Positions 25,868 through 37,667 of a DNA stretch of 64,000 nt are shown here, piece after piece (positions within the stretch are counted from its first letter, which is position 1; every line of letters starts with the position of its first letter). The translations under genes were made by a program, and so were the position numbers. Below the pieces are notes generated by a model that saw nothing but the letters and a program-made list of their open reading frames with translations, had not been told where the DNA came from and did no database searches. The stretch spans positions 62,689-126,688 of the forward strand of contig LR732703.1 of the NCBI GenBank assembly GCA_902506565.1. Reading direction: 5' to 3'. Origin of the DNA: Burkholderiales bacterium 8X. GTDB taxonomy: Bacteria; Pseudomonadota; Gammaproteobacteria; Burkholderiales; Burkholderiaceae_C.

Positions 25868-26539
25868 TCAAGGAGCGAGGTAGGCGGCCAGCTTGCGGCT
25901 CAGAACCTCTGCGGCTTCGTCCCAGGTTGTGTGGATGCCAATTGTAGAAAGATCGACGGTTTCGAGCCCTGCATAGCCGCAGGGGTTGATGCGCGAGAAG
26001 GGTTCCAGGTCCATCGCCACGTTGAGCGCCACGCCGTGGTAGGTGCCACGGCGGGCAACCTTGATCCCGAGGGCCGCGATCTTGGCCATGCCGTCGAAGC
26101 GCTGTTCGGCCTCGGACAGCCGGGCATGCGAGAACGGATCGTGGCGCCGTACGTAGATGCCGGGGGCGCCGCGCACGCGATGGCCGGTCACGCCGAAATG
26201 GCCGAGCGCCTGGATCACCGCTTCTTCGATGCGATGGACGTATTCCTTCACGAAGTAACCCGCGCGCCGAAGGTCGATCAACGGATAAGCCACCACCTGT
26301 CCGGGTCCGTGGTAGGTCACCTGGCCGCCGCGGTCGGTCTGTACAACCGGGATGGGGCCGGGCGCCAGGATGTGTTCCGGCTTGCCCGCAAGGCCCTGGG
26401 TGTAGGTCGGCGGATGTTCGCAGAGCCACAGCAGGTCGGGGGCCTCGGGCGTTCTCGCGGCCGCTGCTTCGCGCATGGCGGCGTAGGTCTCGGCGTAGTC
26501 GACCCGGCCGAGCCAATGGACTTCGAGCGCCTCGCTCAG
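25868..26539 (-). CDS. lipB: Octanoyltransferase (start probably non-canonical)
   Basis: Transfers octanoyl from acyl carrier protein to lipoate-requiring enzymes. The core has [21 protein letters not shown], the catalytic Lys in [17 protein letters not shown] and the catalytic Cys in [10 protein letters not shown]. The first in-frame ATG is at 26476, but the family's N-terminal strand is encoded upstream of it ([18 protein letters not shown]). No ATG, GTG or TTG exists in that stretch. The best candidate is a CTG at 26537–26539 that overlaps the upstream stop as CTGA, giving 223 residues. If only the ATG is used the protein has 202 residues and lacks the first strand. Confidence 0.9.
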   Translation of the reverse strand: MSEALEVHWLGRVDYAETYAAMREAAAARTPEAPDLLWLCEHPPTYTQGLAGKPEHILAPGPIPVVQTDRGGQVTYHGPGQVVAYPLIDLRRAGYFVKEYVHRIEEAVIQALGHFGVTGHRVRGAPGIYVRRHDPFSHARLSEAEQRFDGMAKIAALGIKVARRGTYHGVALNVAMDLEPFSRINPCGYAGLETVDLSTIGIHTTWDEAAEVLSRKLAAYLAP

Positions 26540-26847
26540 AGCACCACCTTCACCATCGGATGCGAGGACAGCGCACGGTAGAGATCGTCGAGCTGTTCGC
26601 GGCTCGTCGCGTTGACGGTGATGGTCACGCCGAGATAGTTGCCGGCCTTGCTGGTGCGAAGCTCGATCGTCGACGCATCGAACTGCGGATCGAAGCGCTC
26701 GGCGATGAGCGTGATCGCGTGCACGAAGCCATCGGCCTTCGGGCCCATGATCTTGATCGGGAACGCCGATGGGTACTCGATCAACGAGTCCTTGCGCAGG
26801 TCGTCGGGCGCTGCGGTGGGCTCGGGTTGGCGATCGGCTTCTGTCAT
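26536..26847 (-). CDS. UPF0250/YbeD-like protein (DUF493)
   Basis: A 103-residue small conserved protein. [52 protein letters not shown] and the closing VKVVL are the family hallmarks, with an ACT-like ferredoxin fold. Its gene next to lipB is a widespread linkage that suggests a role around lipoate metabolism, but the biochemical function is unknown. Its stop overlaps the presumed lipB start. Confidence 0.93.
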   Translation of the reverse strand: MTEADRQPEPTAAPDDLRKDSLIEYPSAFPIKIMGPKADGFVHAITLIAERFDPQFDASTIELRTSKAGNYLGVTITVNATSREQLDDLYRALSSHPMVKVVL

Positions 26848-26910
26848 GAAAATACCTCGCGCAAAAAGGGCGGCGAAAGAAGGTTCGTCATCGTCACATC
26901 GTCACATCGT

Positions 26911-27846
26911 TCATCGAGTGACCGCTCGGGCTTCGGCGGGCGTGGAGGGCGACCCGGCCTGCGCCGCCTGGCTCGCCTTGGCCTCCTGGTAACCGGCGAA
27001 CAAGGCTTGGCAAACCGGTCCCGGCATGCCTTCGCCGATGGTCTCTTCGTCGAGCTTCGTCACCGGAACCAGTTCCTTGCTCGCGGACGACAGGAACACC
27101 TCGTCCGCTCCGAAGACTTCGTCTCGGCCGATGCGCCGCAAGTCGAAAGGAATGCCAGCCGCATCGCAAAGCCGCTCGATGATGTTGAAGCGGATGCCGG
27201 CCAGGACGAGCGTGTCACGCGGTGGGCCGAAGACGCGGCCGTTCTTCACGATCCAGACGTTGCAGGACGAGGCCTCACTCAGCCAATCGTCCCGGAACAT
27301 GATCGTTTCGAAGGCGCCGGCCTCGACGCTGATCTGTCTCGCCAGCACCGCGCCGAGCAGGCTGGTGGCCTTGATGTGCGCCTTTTGCCAGCGAAAGTCG
27401 GGCGCGCTGACGCAGTAAACGCCCCTTGCTCGCGCCTCGGCCGAAACCGGCTTGATCGGATTGACCATCAGGAAAACCGTGGGCACGAGGCCCGGCGGCA
27501 TCGCATGGTCGCGAGGTGCGACCCCGCGCGTCACCTGGATGTAGACGCCCTGCATGGCGGCGCGTTCGGCCGGCGGCGAGGCCTCGATCAGGCGGGCGGC
27601 GATCGCCAGCCAGTCTTCATGCGACAAGGGGTTGGCGATCTTGAGCTCGGCCAGCGAACGATCGAGCCGCGCCATGTGTTCTTCGAAGCAGAACGGAACG
27701 CCGCCATAGACCGGCACGACTTCGTAGACGCCGTCGCCGAAGATGAAACCTCGATCGAGCACGCTGATCTTGGCCTCGCCGAGCGGCCCGTAGTTGCCGT
27801 TCAGGTAGCAGGGCGTGTCGGGCAGTGCGGAGGGAATCGGATGCAT
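26911..27846 (-). CDS. Class IV aminotransferase (D-amino-acid/branched-chain type)
   Basis: PLP enzyme of 311 residues. It has GLGEAK-like PLGEAKISVLDRGFIFGDGVYEVVPVYGG at the start, the presumed PLP Lys in HIKATSLLGAVLARQ, and FLSSASKELVPV near the end. The gene order aminotransferase–UPF0250–lipB–lipA is typical of Burkholderiales, where this gene is annotated as D-amino-acid transaminase. Whether it prefers D-amino acids, branched-chain acids or aminodeoxychorismate cannot be told from motifs alone. Confidence 0.87.
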   Translation of the reverse strand: MHPIPSALPDTPCYLNGNYGPLGEAKISVLDRGFIFGDGVYEVVPVYGGVPFCFEEHMARLDRSLAELKIANPLSHEDWLAIAARLIEASPPAERAAMQGVYIQVTRGVAPRDHAMPPGLVPTVFLMVNPIKPVSAEARARGVYCVSAPDFRWQKAHIKATSLLGAVLARQISVEAGAFETIMFRDDWLSEASSCNVWIVKNGRVFGPPRDTLVLAGIRFNIIERLCDAAGIPFDLRRIGRDEVFGADEVFLSSASKELVPVTKLDEETIGEGMPGPVCQALFAGYQEAKASQAAQAGSPSTPAEARAVTR

Positions 27847-27955
27847 GAAGGATTATGGTGGGGGCGCCGTGCCGCATCCCAAGAGGCAGGCGAGCCATGG
27901 CATCGACCTGGCCAATCGGTTGCATGGCCTACGCAGAAAGACATGGGTTTTTACT

Positions 27956-27961
27956 TATAAT
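27956..27961 (+). promoter_or_regulatory. Candidate -10 element of the atp operon
   Basis: A perfect TATAAT lies 44 bases before atpI in the 158-base gap between the divergent aminotransferase and atp genes. No good -35 hexamer is visible at 16–18 bases upstream, so the promoter may depend on an activator or on a weak -35. Confidence 0.45.
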
Positions 27962-28004
27962 CAATGGCTTTGTGAAATTCTGGGTCGCCAGCCGGGCTTA
28001 GCAC

Positions 28005-28484
28005 ATGAAAACAATCGCCCGAGATGTGGACGCGTTCGAGGACCGTCCCGACCCTGATCAAGATTTCAAGCCGTTGACCGCCGCTGAGGCGGAGCGGCTG
28101 CGCGAATCCAAGCCGCAACTCTCGCCCTGGCGAGTCATTGCGGTGCAATTCGCCACAGGCATCCTCGCAGCCCTGGCTGCCTGGGGCCTGACCGGGAGGG
28201 AGAGCCTGGGTCTGTCCGCCGCGTATGGGGCGCTTGCAGTGGTCATACCTGCTGCGGTGTTCGCCAGAGGGCTGACCGGTCGGTTCTCGTCCCTGAACCC
28301 TGGCACCGCGGTGGTGGGGTTCTTCGTGTGGGAAATGGTCAAGATGGCCTTGACGGTGGCGATGCTCTTCGCCGCCCCGGGGTTGATTAAGGCGCTGAGC
28401 TGGCCGGCAATGCTGGTCGGCATGGTGGTGACAATGAAGGCGGCCTGGTTGGCAGTAATGCTGGCTTCCAGGCGCCGAAACTGA
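28005..28484 (+). CDS. atpI: ATP synthase subunit I
   Basis: A 159-residue inner-membrane protein that in other bacteria helps assemble the c-ring. It has a hydrophilic N-terminal 40 residues and four hydrophobic segments (VIAVQFATGILAALAAWGL, AAYGALAVVIPAAVFARGL, VVGFFVWEMVKMALTVAMLF, and the last 25 residues). It opens the ATP synthase operon 16 bases before atpB. Confidence 0.88.
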   Translation: MKTIARDVDAFEDRPDPDQDFKPLTAAEAERLRESKPQLSPWRVIAVQFATGILAALAAWGLTGRESLGLSAAYGALAVVIPAAVFARGLTGRFSSLNPGTAVVGFFVWEMVKMALTVAMLFAAPGLIKALSWPAMLVGMVVTMKAAWLAVMLASRRRN

Positions 28485-28499
28485 AGAGACGAGTAACGG

Positions 28500-29369
28500 A
28501 TGGCTGCTGAAAACGCTGCGGAACATGGTCAGACCGCGGGTGAATACATCGTTCACCACCTGACCCATCTTCAAAGTTCCAAGCCGGGTGGCGTTGCCGA
28601 CCTCACGGTTTTCAATTTCGATTCGCTCTTCTTCTCGATCCTCCTGGGCGTGATCGGTTGCTGGCTGTTGTGGCTGGGCGCTCGCAAGGCGACCTCGGGC
28701 GTGCCGGGCCGGTTCCAGGCCGCCGTCGAGATCCTGGTCGAAATCGTCGACCAGCAGGCCAAGGGCATCGTGCACAACGCGACCAGCCGCAAGTTCGTGG
28801 CGCCGCTCGCGCTCACCATCTTCGTCTGGATCTTCCTGCTCAACGCGATGGACCTGTTCCCGGTCGATCTCTTCCCCTTCATCTGGGAAAAGATCTACGG
28901 CGCAGCCGGCGGCGACCCGCATCACGCCTACCTGCGCGTGGTCCCGACGGCCGATCTCTCGGTGGCGATGGGGCTTTCGGTCTCGGTGCTGCTCATCTGC
29001 CTTTACTACAACGTCAAGATCAAGGGTCTCGGCGGCTGGATCCACGAGCTCTTCACCGCGCCCTTCGGCAATCACTGGGCGCTGTACCCTTTCAACTTCG
29101 CCATGCAGATGATCGAGTTCATCGCCAAGACCGTTTCGCACGGCATGCGGCTCTTCGGCAACATGTATGCCGGCGAACTCATCTTCCTGCTGATCGCCCT
29201 CATGGGCGGCGCCTGGACCCTGTCAGCCACCGGCGTGTTCCTGGCGCTCGGCCATATCGTGGCCGGTACCGCCTGGGCCATCTTCCACATCCTGATCATC
29301 ACGTTGCAAGCCTTCGTGTTCATGATGCTGGCGCTGGTGTATGTGGGGCAGGCCCACGATCACCATTGA
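28500..29369 (+). CDS. atpB: ATP synthase F0 subunit a
   Basis: Membrane stator subunit forming the proton half-channels. It has 289 residues and several membrane spans. The essential Arg of the channel is expected in [20 protein letters not shown], where MRLFGNM is intact. The C-terminal region [18 protein letters not shown] is typical. It is followed after 71 bases by atpE. Confidence 0.96.
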   Translation: MAAENAAEHGQTAGEYIVHHLTHLQSSKPGGVADLTVFNFDSLFFSILLGVIGCWLLWLGARKATSGVPGRFQAAVEILVEIVDQQAKGIVHNATSRKFVAPLALTIFVWIFLLNAMDLFPVDLFPFIWEKIYGAAGGDPHHAYLRVVPTADLSVAMGLSVSVLLICLYYNVKIKGLGGWIHELFTAPFGNHWALYPFNFAMQMIEFIAKTVSHGMRLFGNMYAGELIFLLIALMGGAWTLSATGVFLALGHIVAGTAWAIFHILIITLQAFVFMMLALVYVGQAHDHH

Positions 29370-29386
29370 TCCGCCGGTCTGCCTGA

Positions 29387-29704
<318 letters not shown>

Positions 29705-29775
29705 TTCGGCTTCTCCTCGAACCCAGGTCGTTCTCGCGAATGGCTGAGGATTCAATCCCAAAGAGAGGGTGAAAA

Positions 29776-30246
29776 GTGAGCATTACCGGTACCCTGATCG
29801 TCCAGATGATCGTGTTCCTGATCCTGGTCGGGTTCACGATGAAGTTTGTCTGGCCGCCGATCGCCAAGGCGCTGGATGAGCGTGCCCAGAAGATCGCTGA
29901 AGGCCTCGCCGCCGCCGACAAGGCGAAGTCCGAGTTGTCGGCCGCCAACAAGCGCGTCGAAGTCGAACTCGGCCAGGCTCGCAACGAATCGGCCCAGCGG
30001 CTGGCCGATGCCGAGCGTCGGGCGCAGTCCATCGTCGAAGAGGCCAAGACCCGCGCCACCGAAGAAGGCAACAAGATCATCGCAGCCGCTCGTGCCGAAG
30101 CAGAGCAGCAGGCCGTCAAGGCTCGCGAAATGCTTCGCGAGCAGGTCGCGGCGCTTGCCGTCAAGGGCGCCGAGCAGATCCTGCGCAAGGAAGTGAATCC
30201 GGCAGTCCATGCCGATCTGCTCTCTCGCCTGCAAACGGAACTCTGA
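29776..30246 (+). CDS. atpF: ATP synthase F0 subunit b
   Basis: Peripheral-stalk subunit, 156 residues. One N-terminal membrane helix ([20 protein letters not shown]) is followed by a long Ala/Glu/Lys/Arg coiled coil. It starts at GTG 29776 after a good SD (AGAGAGGGTG). It stands 7 bases before atpH. Confidence 0.95.
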   Translation: MSITGTLIVQMIVFLILVGFTMKFVWPPIAKALDERAQKIAEGLAAADKAKSELSAANKRVEVELGQARNESAQRLADAERRAQSIVEEAKTRATEEGNKIIAAARAEAEQQAVKAREMLREQVAALAVKGAEQILRKEVNPAVHADLLSRLQTEL

Positions 30247-30253
30247 TCAAGCC

Positions 30254-30784
30254 ATGGCAGAACTCGCCACCATTGCACGTCCCTACGCCGAGGCGCTCTT
30301 CAAAGCGTCGTACGCTGACCTGTCCGGCACCTCGGCCTGGCTCGACAAGGTTTCGGCGATCGCTGGACATCCCGAACTGCAGCAGTTCGCGGACAACCCC
30401 AAGGCGACGCCCGAGCAGGTGCTCGGCGTGATCGCCGGCGCCAACGGCGCCGAGTTGCCGCCGGCCGCCCGGAACTTCCTCATGGCCCTGCTCGAGAACG
30501 GCCGCTTCACCGCGCTTCCCGAGATCGCCCGGCAGTTTCGTGCGTTGGCCAATGCGCAAAGCGGCTCGTCCGACGCGGTGGTCTACAGCGCGTTCCCGAT
30601 CGATGCCGCTTCCATGGCGACCGTGTCGGCGGCGCTCGAGCGCCGCTTCGGTCGCAAGTTGCAGGTCACGGTGCAGCAAGATCCGTCGCTCATCGGCGGA
30701 ATTCGTGTGGTGGTCGGCGACGAGGTGCTCGATACCTCGGTCAAGGCTCGCCTCGAACAAATGAAAGTCGCGCTGGCAGCCTGA
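30254..30784 (+). CDS. atpH: ATP synthase F1 subunit delta
   Basis: Links the peripheral stalk to the F1 head; 176 residues. It begins [17 protein letters not shown], with a helical N-domain and a C-terminal [27 protein letters not shown] that is the family signature. The start at 30254 is preferred over upstream in-frame codons because homology begins there. Confidence 0.95.
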   Translation: MAELATIARPYAEALFKASYADLSGTSAWLDKVSAIAGHPELQQFADNPKATPEQVLGVIAGANGAELPPAARNFLMALLENGRFTALPEIARQFRALANAQSGSSDAVVYSAFPIDAASMATVSAALERRFGRKLQVTVQQDPSLIGGIRVVVGDEVLDTSVKARLEQMKVALAA

Positions 30785-30822
30785 GGCCGCCAGCCCCCTC
30801 ATCCAGAAAGAAGGAAAGAGTC

Positions 30823-32376
<1,554 letters not shown>

Positions 32377-32398
32377 TCGACGCCACAAGGAGCCCTTA

Positions 32399-33274
32399 AT
32401 GGCAGCTGGCAAGGAAATCCGCGGCAAGATCAAATCGGTGGAGAACACCAAGAAGATCACCAAGGCCATGGAAATGGTTGCCGCTTCGAAGATGCGCAAG
32501 GCGCAGGAGCGCATGCGCGCCGCGCGCCCGTACAGCGAGAAGATCCGCGCGATCGCCGCCAACCTGGGCCAGGCGAATCCGGAATACACGCACGCCTTCA
32601 TGAAGGTCAACGAGGCCAAGGCGGTCGGCTTCATCGTCGTCACGACCGACAAGGGCCTGTGCGGCGGCATGAACACCAACGTTCTGCGGGCGGTCACCGC
32701 CAAGCTGCGCGAGCAGCAGTCGGCGGGCAACGCCATCGAGTCGGTGGCGATCGGCAACAAGGGCTTCGCCTTTCTCAACCGCATCGGCGCGCGGGTGGTC
32801 TCGCATGTCACCCAGTTAGGCGACACGCCGCATCTCGACAAGCTGATCGGCCCGGTCAAGGTGCTGCTCGATGCCTATGCCGAGGGCAAGCTGAACGCGG
32901 TGTATCTCTCGTACACCAAGTTCATCAACACGATGCGCCAGGAGTCGGTCATCGAGCAGCTCCTGCCGCTCGCCCCCGAATCGATGAAGGTCGAGAAGGG
33001 CGCGCATTCGTGGGACTACATCTACGAGCCGGATGCCCAGAGCGTCATCGACGAATTGCTGGTGCGCTATGTCGAGTCGCTGGTCTACCAGGCGGTGGCC
33101 GAGAACATGGCCTCGGAACAATCGGCTCGCATGGTGGCCATGAAGTCCGCCACCGACAACGCCGGCAACGTGATCGACGAGCTGAAGCTGGTCTACAACA
33201 AGACCCGGCAGGCAGGCATCACCAAAGAGCTGTCGGAAATCGTGTCGGGCGCCGCGGCGGCCGCAGGCGTCTGA
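32399..33274 (+). CDS. atpG: ATP synthase F1 subunit gamma
   Basis: Central rotor shaft, 291 residues. It begins [36 protein letters not shown], and ends in the conserved helix with [31 protein letters not shown], which contacts the head. The ATG follows AAGGAGCCCTTA, 22 bases after atpA. Confidence 0.97.
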   Translation: MAAGKEIRGKIKSVENTKKITKAMEMVAASKMRKAQERMRAARPYSEKIRAIAANLGQANPEYTHAFMKVNEAKAVGFIVVTTDKGLCGGMNTNVLRAVTAKLREQQSAGNAIESVAIGNKGFAFLNRIGARVVSHVTQLGDTPHLDKLIGPVKVLLDAYAEGKLNAVYLSYTKFINTMRQESVIEQLLPLAPESMKVEKGAHSWDYIYEPDAQSVIDELLVRYVESLVYQAVAENMASEQSARMVAMKSATDNAGNVIDELKLVYNKTRQAGITKELSEIVSGAAAAAGV

Positions 33275-34726
<1,452 letters not shown>

Positions 34727-34737
34727 AAGGAATCACC

Positions 34738-35157
34738 ATGGCAGGCACCATTCATGTGGACGTGGTCAGCGCGGAAGAGTCGATCTTCTCGGGCGAAGCC
34801 AAGTTCGTCGCGCTGCCCGGTGAAGCCGGCGAGCTCGGCATCTATCCCCGTCACACGCCGCTGATCACCCGCATCCGTCCCGGTGCGGTTCGCATCGAGA
34901 CGGCCGACGGCGGCGAAGAGTTCGTCTTCGTGGCGGGCGGCATCCTCGAGGTGCAGCCGAACGCGGTGACCGTGCTGTCCGACACGGCGATCCGCGGCAA
35001 GGATCTCGACGACGAAAAGGCTAGCCAAGCCAAGGCAGCGGCCGAGGAAGCGTTGAAGAACGCGAAGAGCGACATCGACATCGCCATGGCCCAGTCGGAG
35101 CTGGCGGTGATGGCAGCGCAGATCGCGGCGCTGCGGAAATACCGGCAGAAGAAGTAA
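34738..35157 (+). CDS. atpC: ATP synthase F1 subunit epsilon
   Basis: Regulatory rotor subunit, 139 residues. The beta-sandwich contains [27 protein letters not shown], followed by a C-terminal two-helix region rich in Ala/Lys/Glu. It closes the atp operon. A decayed second copy of its 3' end lies 546 bases further on. Confidence 0.96.
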   Translation: MAGTIHVDVVSAEESIFSGEAKFVALPGEAGELGIYPRHTPLITRIRPGAVRIETADGGEEFVFVAGGILEVQPNAVTVLSDTAIRGKDLDDEKASQAKAAAEEALKNAKSDIDIAMAQSELAVMAAQIAALRKYRQKK

Positions 35158-35435
35158 TGCCGGCTGGCGTTCGGCGCGCGGGGTGCGCGCCGAGTCGCTG
35201 ATTCCTGGTAGCCGGGGAACGCTCCGGCGGGGCGGGGCGGGGTGCCGGGTGTGGGTACCGGCGCGACCATCCGCTGTGTAGCGCGATCTTTCCGCAACCC
35301 TCTTCGGCAGCCCACCCGAATTTGGCTGAGCCTCGACCACGCCACGCAGCAGCCTCGAAGCGGGTGGCACTTTGCATCGCTCGTCAAGTGCCGAGTCCGC
35401 TCCGCTTGATCGGTCTTGCGAAGATTTATTGCTGT
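35008..35435 (+). repeat. Tandem duplication, copy 1 (atpC 3' end plus downstream hairpin region)
   Basis: The block from codon 91 of atpC through about 280 bases of intergenic DNA is repeated further downstream. Shared landmarks include the 29-base run from GTGATGGCAGCGCAG (35107), the end of atpC, TGGCGTTCGGCGCGC, GCAGCCTCG and GCTCGTCAAG. Alignment was by eye. The downstream non-coding part of the gap shows no open gene. Confidence 0.8.
35172..35192 (+). terminator. GC-rich hairpin after atpC
   Basis: CGGCGCGC pairs perfectly with GCGCGCCG around GGGGT, starting 14 bases after the atpC stop. There is no U-tract, so it may be a transcript-stabilising or weak termination structure rather than a classic terminator. 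The structure recurs in the duplicated copy. Confidence 0.5.
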
Positions 35436-35550
35436 CGGCGCCCCGCTGTGCCCCTGCCTCTCCGCCCCGACGCCCCGAGCGGCGTCCAAGAAAACGGAAA
35501 CTGCCCGTCGCCGTATTCGACCTCGGCCAGCAAATGCGGGCGCACGTCTA

Positions 35551-35965
35551 GACGACGAGCAGGCCCACCAGGCCAGAGGCCGCGGCTGAAGAATCGCTAA
35601 AGAACGCGGAGAGGGCCATCGACATCGCCAAGGCCCAGTCGGAGTACTGACAGTGATGGCAGCGCAGATCGCGGCGCTGCGCCAAAACCAGCAAACGAAG
35701 TAAGGCCTGATGGCGTTCGGCGCGCTCAACGCGCCGTTCGCTGATGCCTGGGAGCTGGGCAACGATCCGGCGAGTTGCCGGCTAGTAGCCGCGACCGTCG
35801 GCGGCGTGCCGTGCTGCGCGACTTTTGCCGTCTTCTTCAGGCAGCTTCACCTGCACTAGGCTGCCATCTACGCCGCCGCGCGGCAGCCTCGGGGCGCCAC
35901 ACTTCTGCAATGCTCGTCAAGCCGTGACGGCGGGCTTTCGGTCTTATTGATTCTTTGAAGCAGCT
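35551..35965 (+). pseudogene. Decayed tandem copy of atpC 3' end, copy 2
   Basis: Reads as a damaged atpC tail: DDEQAHQA, then a 1-base insertion, then EESLKNAERAIDIAKAQSE, a further 2-base insertion, and the coding run shared with copy 1 (MAAQIAALR). It ends at TAA 35701–35703, which is 546 bases after the true atpC stop. Many differences before the frameshifts are at third codon positions (GAA/GAG, CAA/CAG, GAG/GAA), suggesting the copy diverged while still coding. The 29 bases from 35653 are identical to copy 1. The N-terminal two thirds of atpC are unrecognisable or absent. The stretch 35158–36070 holds no intact gene. Confidence 0.75.
35718..35736 (+). other. Hairpin in the second atpC copy
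   Basis: CGGCGCG pairs with CGCGCCG around CTCAA, 14 bases after the pseudo-stop, at the same relative place as the hairpin after the real atpC. The loop and one stem pair differ, but pairing is kept. Confidence 0.55.
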
Positions 35966-36070
35966 TCTTTGGCATTGATCGCCCTCGTGCGGTCTTGGCC
36001 GTAAGGCAATGAACATGGGAACGGAGCATCGCCAGGGTTACTAATGAGAAACCCAATAAGGAGCTTTATC

Positions 36071-37372
36071 ATGGAAATCCAAAGTCAAAACATATCGAAA
36101 CGCCGGCGCTTGTTCGAAGTGTGGCAGGAGTTGCAAGACGATCCTGACTGCCGAAGATTCTGTTTCGCACATGAAATGCCAGCATCCGAAGAGGAAAAAA
36201 CCCTGTTTTTCGAGAATGTCCTCAAACAATCGTGGAAGCCGTTGAGTTCCGAAGGATTGCGATTCGCACTCTGTCATTTTGCGCCTCGACATCTGGTAAT
36301 TCCTCACATCGAGACGCCGGAACGATGGGTCCAAGCACTTGAAATTGCGGAATGGTTGACTTCGTCGAACTGCCATGTCGAGGAGGTTGCCCTGCAATCC
36401 GGAAATTACGAATTCGCCAGCAAGTTCATGAATTATCTTGCGGATGCAACGTCGTTGAAATCGATCAAGTGGAATGTCGAACGCATAGAACACTATGTTG
36501 TAGATAAAGATCAGCAAACAACCCAAAAAAAGCTGAGCGTCCCAATGCTGATGCTGACTTTGAACGAGTCGTTGAAATTGGCTTTGCCCTTCCTGCTGGA
36601 TGTGTTCTACCGAGATCATGCAATAGGCAAGATCATCTGCAAATTGGGGGGCCGGTATCGCAACCCCGATCACCGCCGCGACGACGACGAAAAGTTACAA
36701 ACGCTGTGCAAATTGCTCTCGCCGCAAAGTAGGACCGATCAACAGGTCTGGCAAGATCTTTGCAGCCGCGCACGACGTAAACGCTTCAAAGTCGACCAAG
36801 TGCCACTGACGGAGCATGCTAAAGCCTGGGTCATTAGAGGGGCCGTGAACGGGCTCGTCTTCGATCCGAAAGACTTTCAGATTGCCCTTGAACACTTTTT
36901 TCCCGCCAAGGAATTTAGCTTTACGAGCTCGGTCAAAGAAGAGGCATGGGGGTACCTGCTTCAAACGGCAGACTGGATTGCCTCGGATGCATGCACGATC
37001 AAGACGTTCGAAATTCCCATCGCCACTGAGAACCATCTCGATCAACTGTTAAGTCGTTTGGCCGGATCTAATTGCTTGAAAATGCTTCGCATCAAGCTGC
37101 AGAATAATTGGCTGGAGCGCCCGGAATACATCCCTCGACCACCCGAAAGCTACAAGCTTCAGCTGGACGACTTTATCTTGAAAGGACTCGTGTACGAGCA
37201 GAATATGCGTCAGTTGCAAGATGTCTTTGCAAAAAAACATGACATCAAACGCGCAGTGTGCAAGGTTGACTTCGAACCCGACGACGAGGCCGGGCGATTG
37301 ACAGATCGGTTGGCCGCATTGCTCACAAACGGCGGCGTAGCGGATCTGAAAATCAGCGGACCGAGGCCGTAA
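36071..37372 (+). CDS. Two-module protein of unknown function, low G+C
   Basis: A 433-residue protein not recognised by family. The ATG at 36071 has an ideal AAGGAG 7 bases upstream. It is built of two tandem modules of about 200 residues. Residues 17–218 and 226–420 align by eye: VWQELQ with VWQDLC, FALCHFAP with IALEHFFP, AEWLTSSNC with ADWIASDAC, LADATSLKSI with LAGSNCLKML, DVFYRDHAIGKIICK with DVFAKKHDIKRAVCK. The pattern of L-x-x-L and short strands hints at a repeat or LRR-like fold. There is no signal peptide or membrane segment. Sampled lines have 31, 27 and 23 G+C per 60 bases, far below the surroundings, which suggests horizontal transfer. Possible roles include an effector or a mobile-element cargo, but nothing proves either. 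Confidence 0.75.
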   Translation: MEIQSQNISKRRRLFEVWQELQDDPDCRRFCFAHEMPASEEEKTLFFENVLKQSWKPLSSEGLRFALCHFAPRHLVIPHIETPERWVQALEIAEWLTSSNCHVEEVALQSGNYEFASKFMNYLADATSLKSIKWNVERIEHYVVDKDQQTTQKKLSVPMLMLTLNESLKLALPFLLDVFYRDHAIGKIICKLGGRYRNPDHRRDDDEKLQTLCKLLSPQSRTDQQVWQDLCSRARRKRFKVDQVPLTEHAKAWVIRGAVNGLVFDPKDFQIALEHFFPAKEFSFTSSVKEEAWGYLLQTADWIASDACTIKTFEIPIATENHLDQLLSRLAGSNCLKMLRIKLQNNWLERPEYIPRPPESYKLQLDDFILKGLVYEQNMRQLQDVFAKKHDIKRAVCKVDFEPDDEAGRLTDRLAALLTNGGVADLKISGPRP

Positions 37373-37419
37373 ACGCATCGCTGAGAGCTGCCCCACTCAG
37401 GGGGCATAGCGACAACTGA

Positions 37420-37451
37420 GTTCCTCGACCCCTGCGGTATTAGCGAGGAAC
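37420..37451. repeat. Inverted repeat in the 295-base gap before the ROK gene
   Basis: GTTCCTCG and CGAGGAAC are perfect complements separated by 16 bases. A second short hairpin (GCCCC/GGGGC) lies just before. The gap 37373–37667 holds no gene; these structures may mark the end of the acquired segment or a terminator without a U-tract. Confidence 0.4.
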
Positions 37452-37484
37452 GCGCATTACCGCTCGTGATTGGGTCGAATGTTC

Positions 37485-37497
37485 ATCGTCATACGAT
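37485..37497. promoter_or_regulatory. Candidate operator ahead of the ROK–ABC operon
   Basis: ATCGT-CAT-ACGAT is a perfect 13-base inverted repeat about 170 bases before the ROK start. ROK repressors bind symmetric sites, so it is a candidate, but no consensus was matched. Confidence 0.25.
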
Positions 37498-37667
37498 CCC
37501 AGCGTGATTGGCCAGAAGGCGGCATCAAAGGTCCTCATCGTGGGACCGCGTTCCGCCCGATTCAGGCCGAAGTTCAGCCTTGTTCGGCAGAAGAGCTTCA
37601 CCTACTATCCGCCTTCAAACGAGCGTCGCACCGAGCGGCGTTGGATAAGAAAGACGGAGACTGACCT

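Noticed and set aside
36071..37372. Two-module protein as a classical LRR effector
   Set aside because: No regular LRR consensus or secretion signal can be shown; only the internal duplication is clear.
37373..37667. Insertion-sequence end or attachment site
   Set aside because: Inverted repeats are present, but no transposase, integrase, target duplication or matching end was seen.
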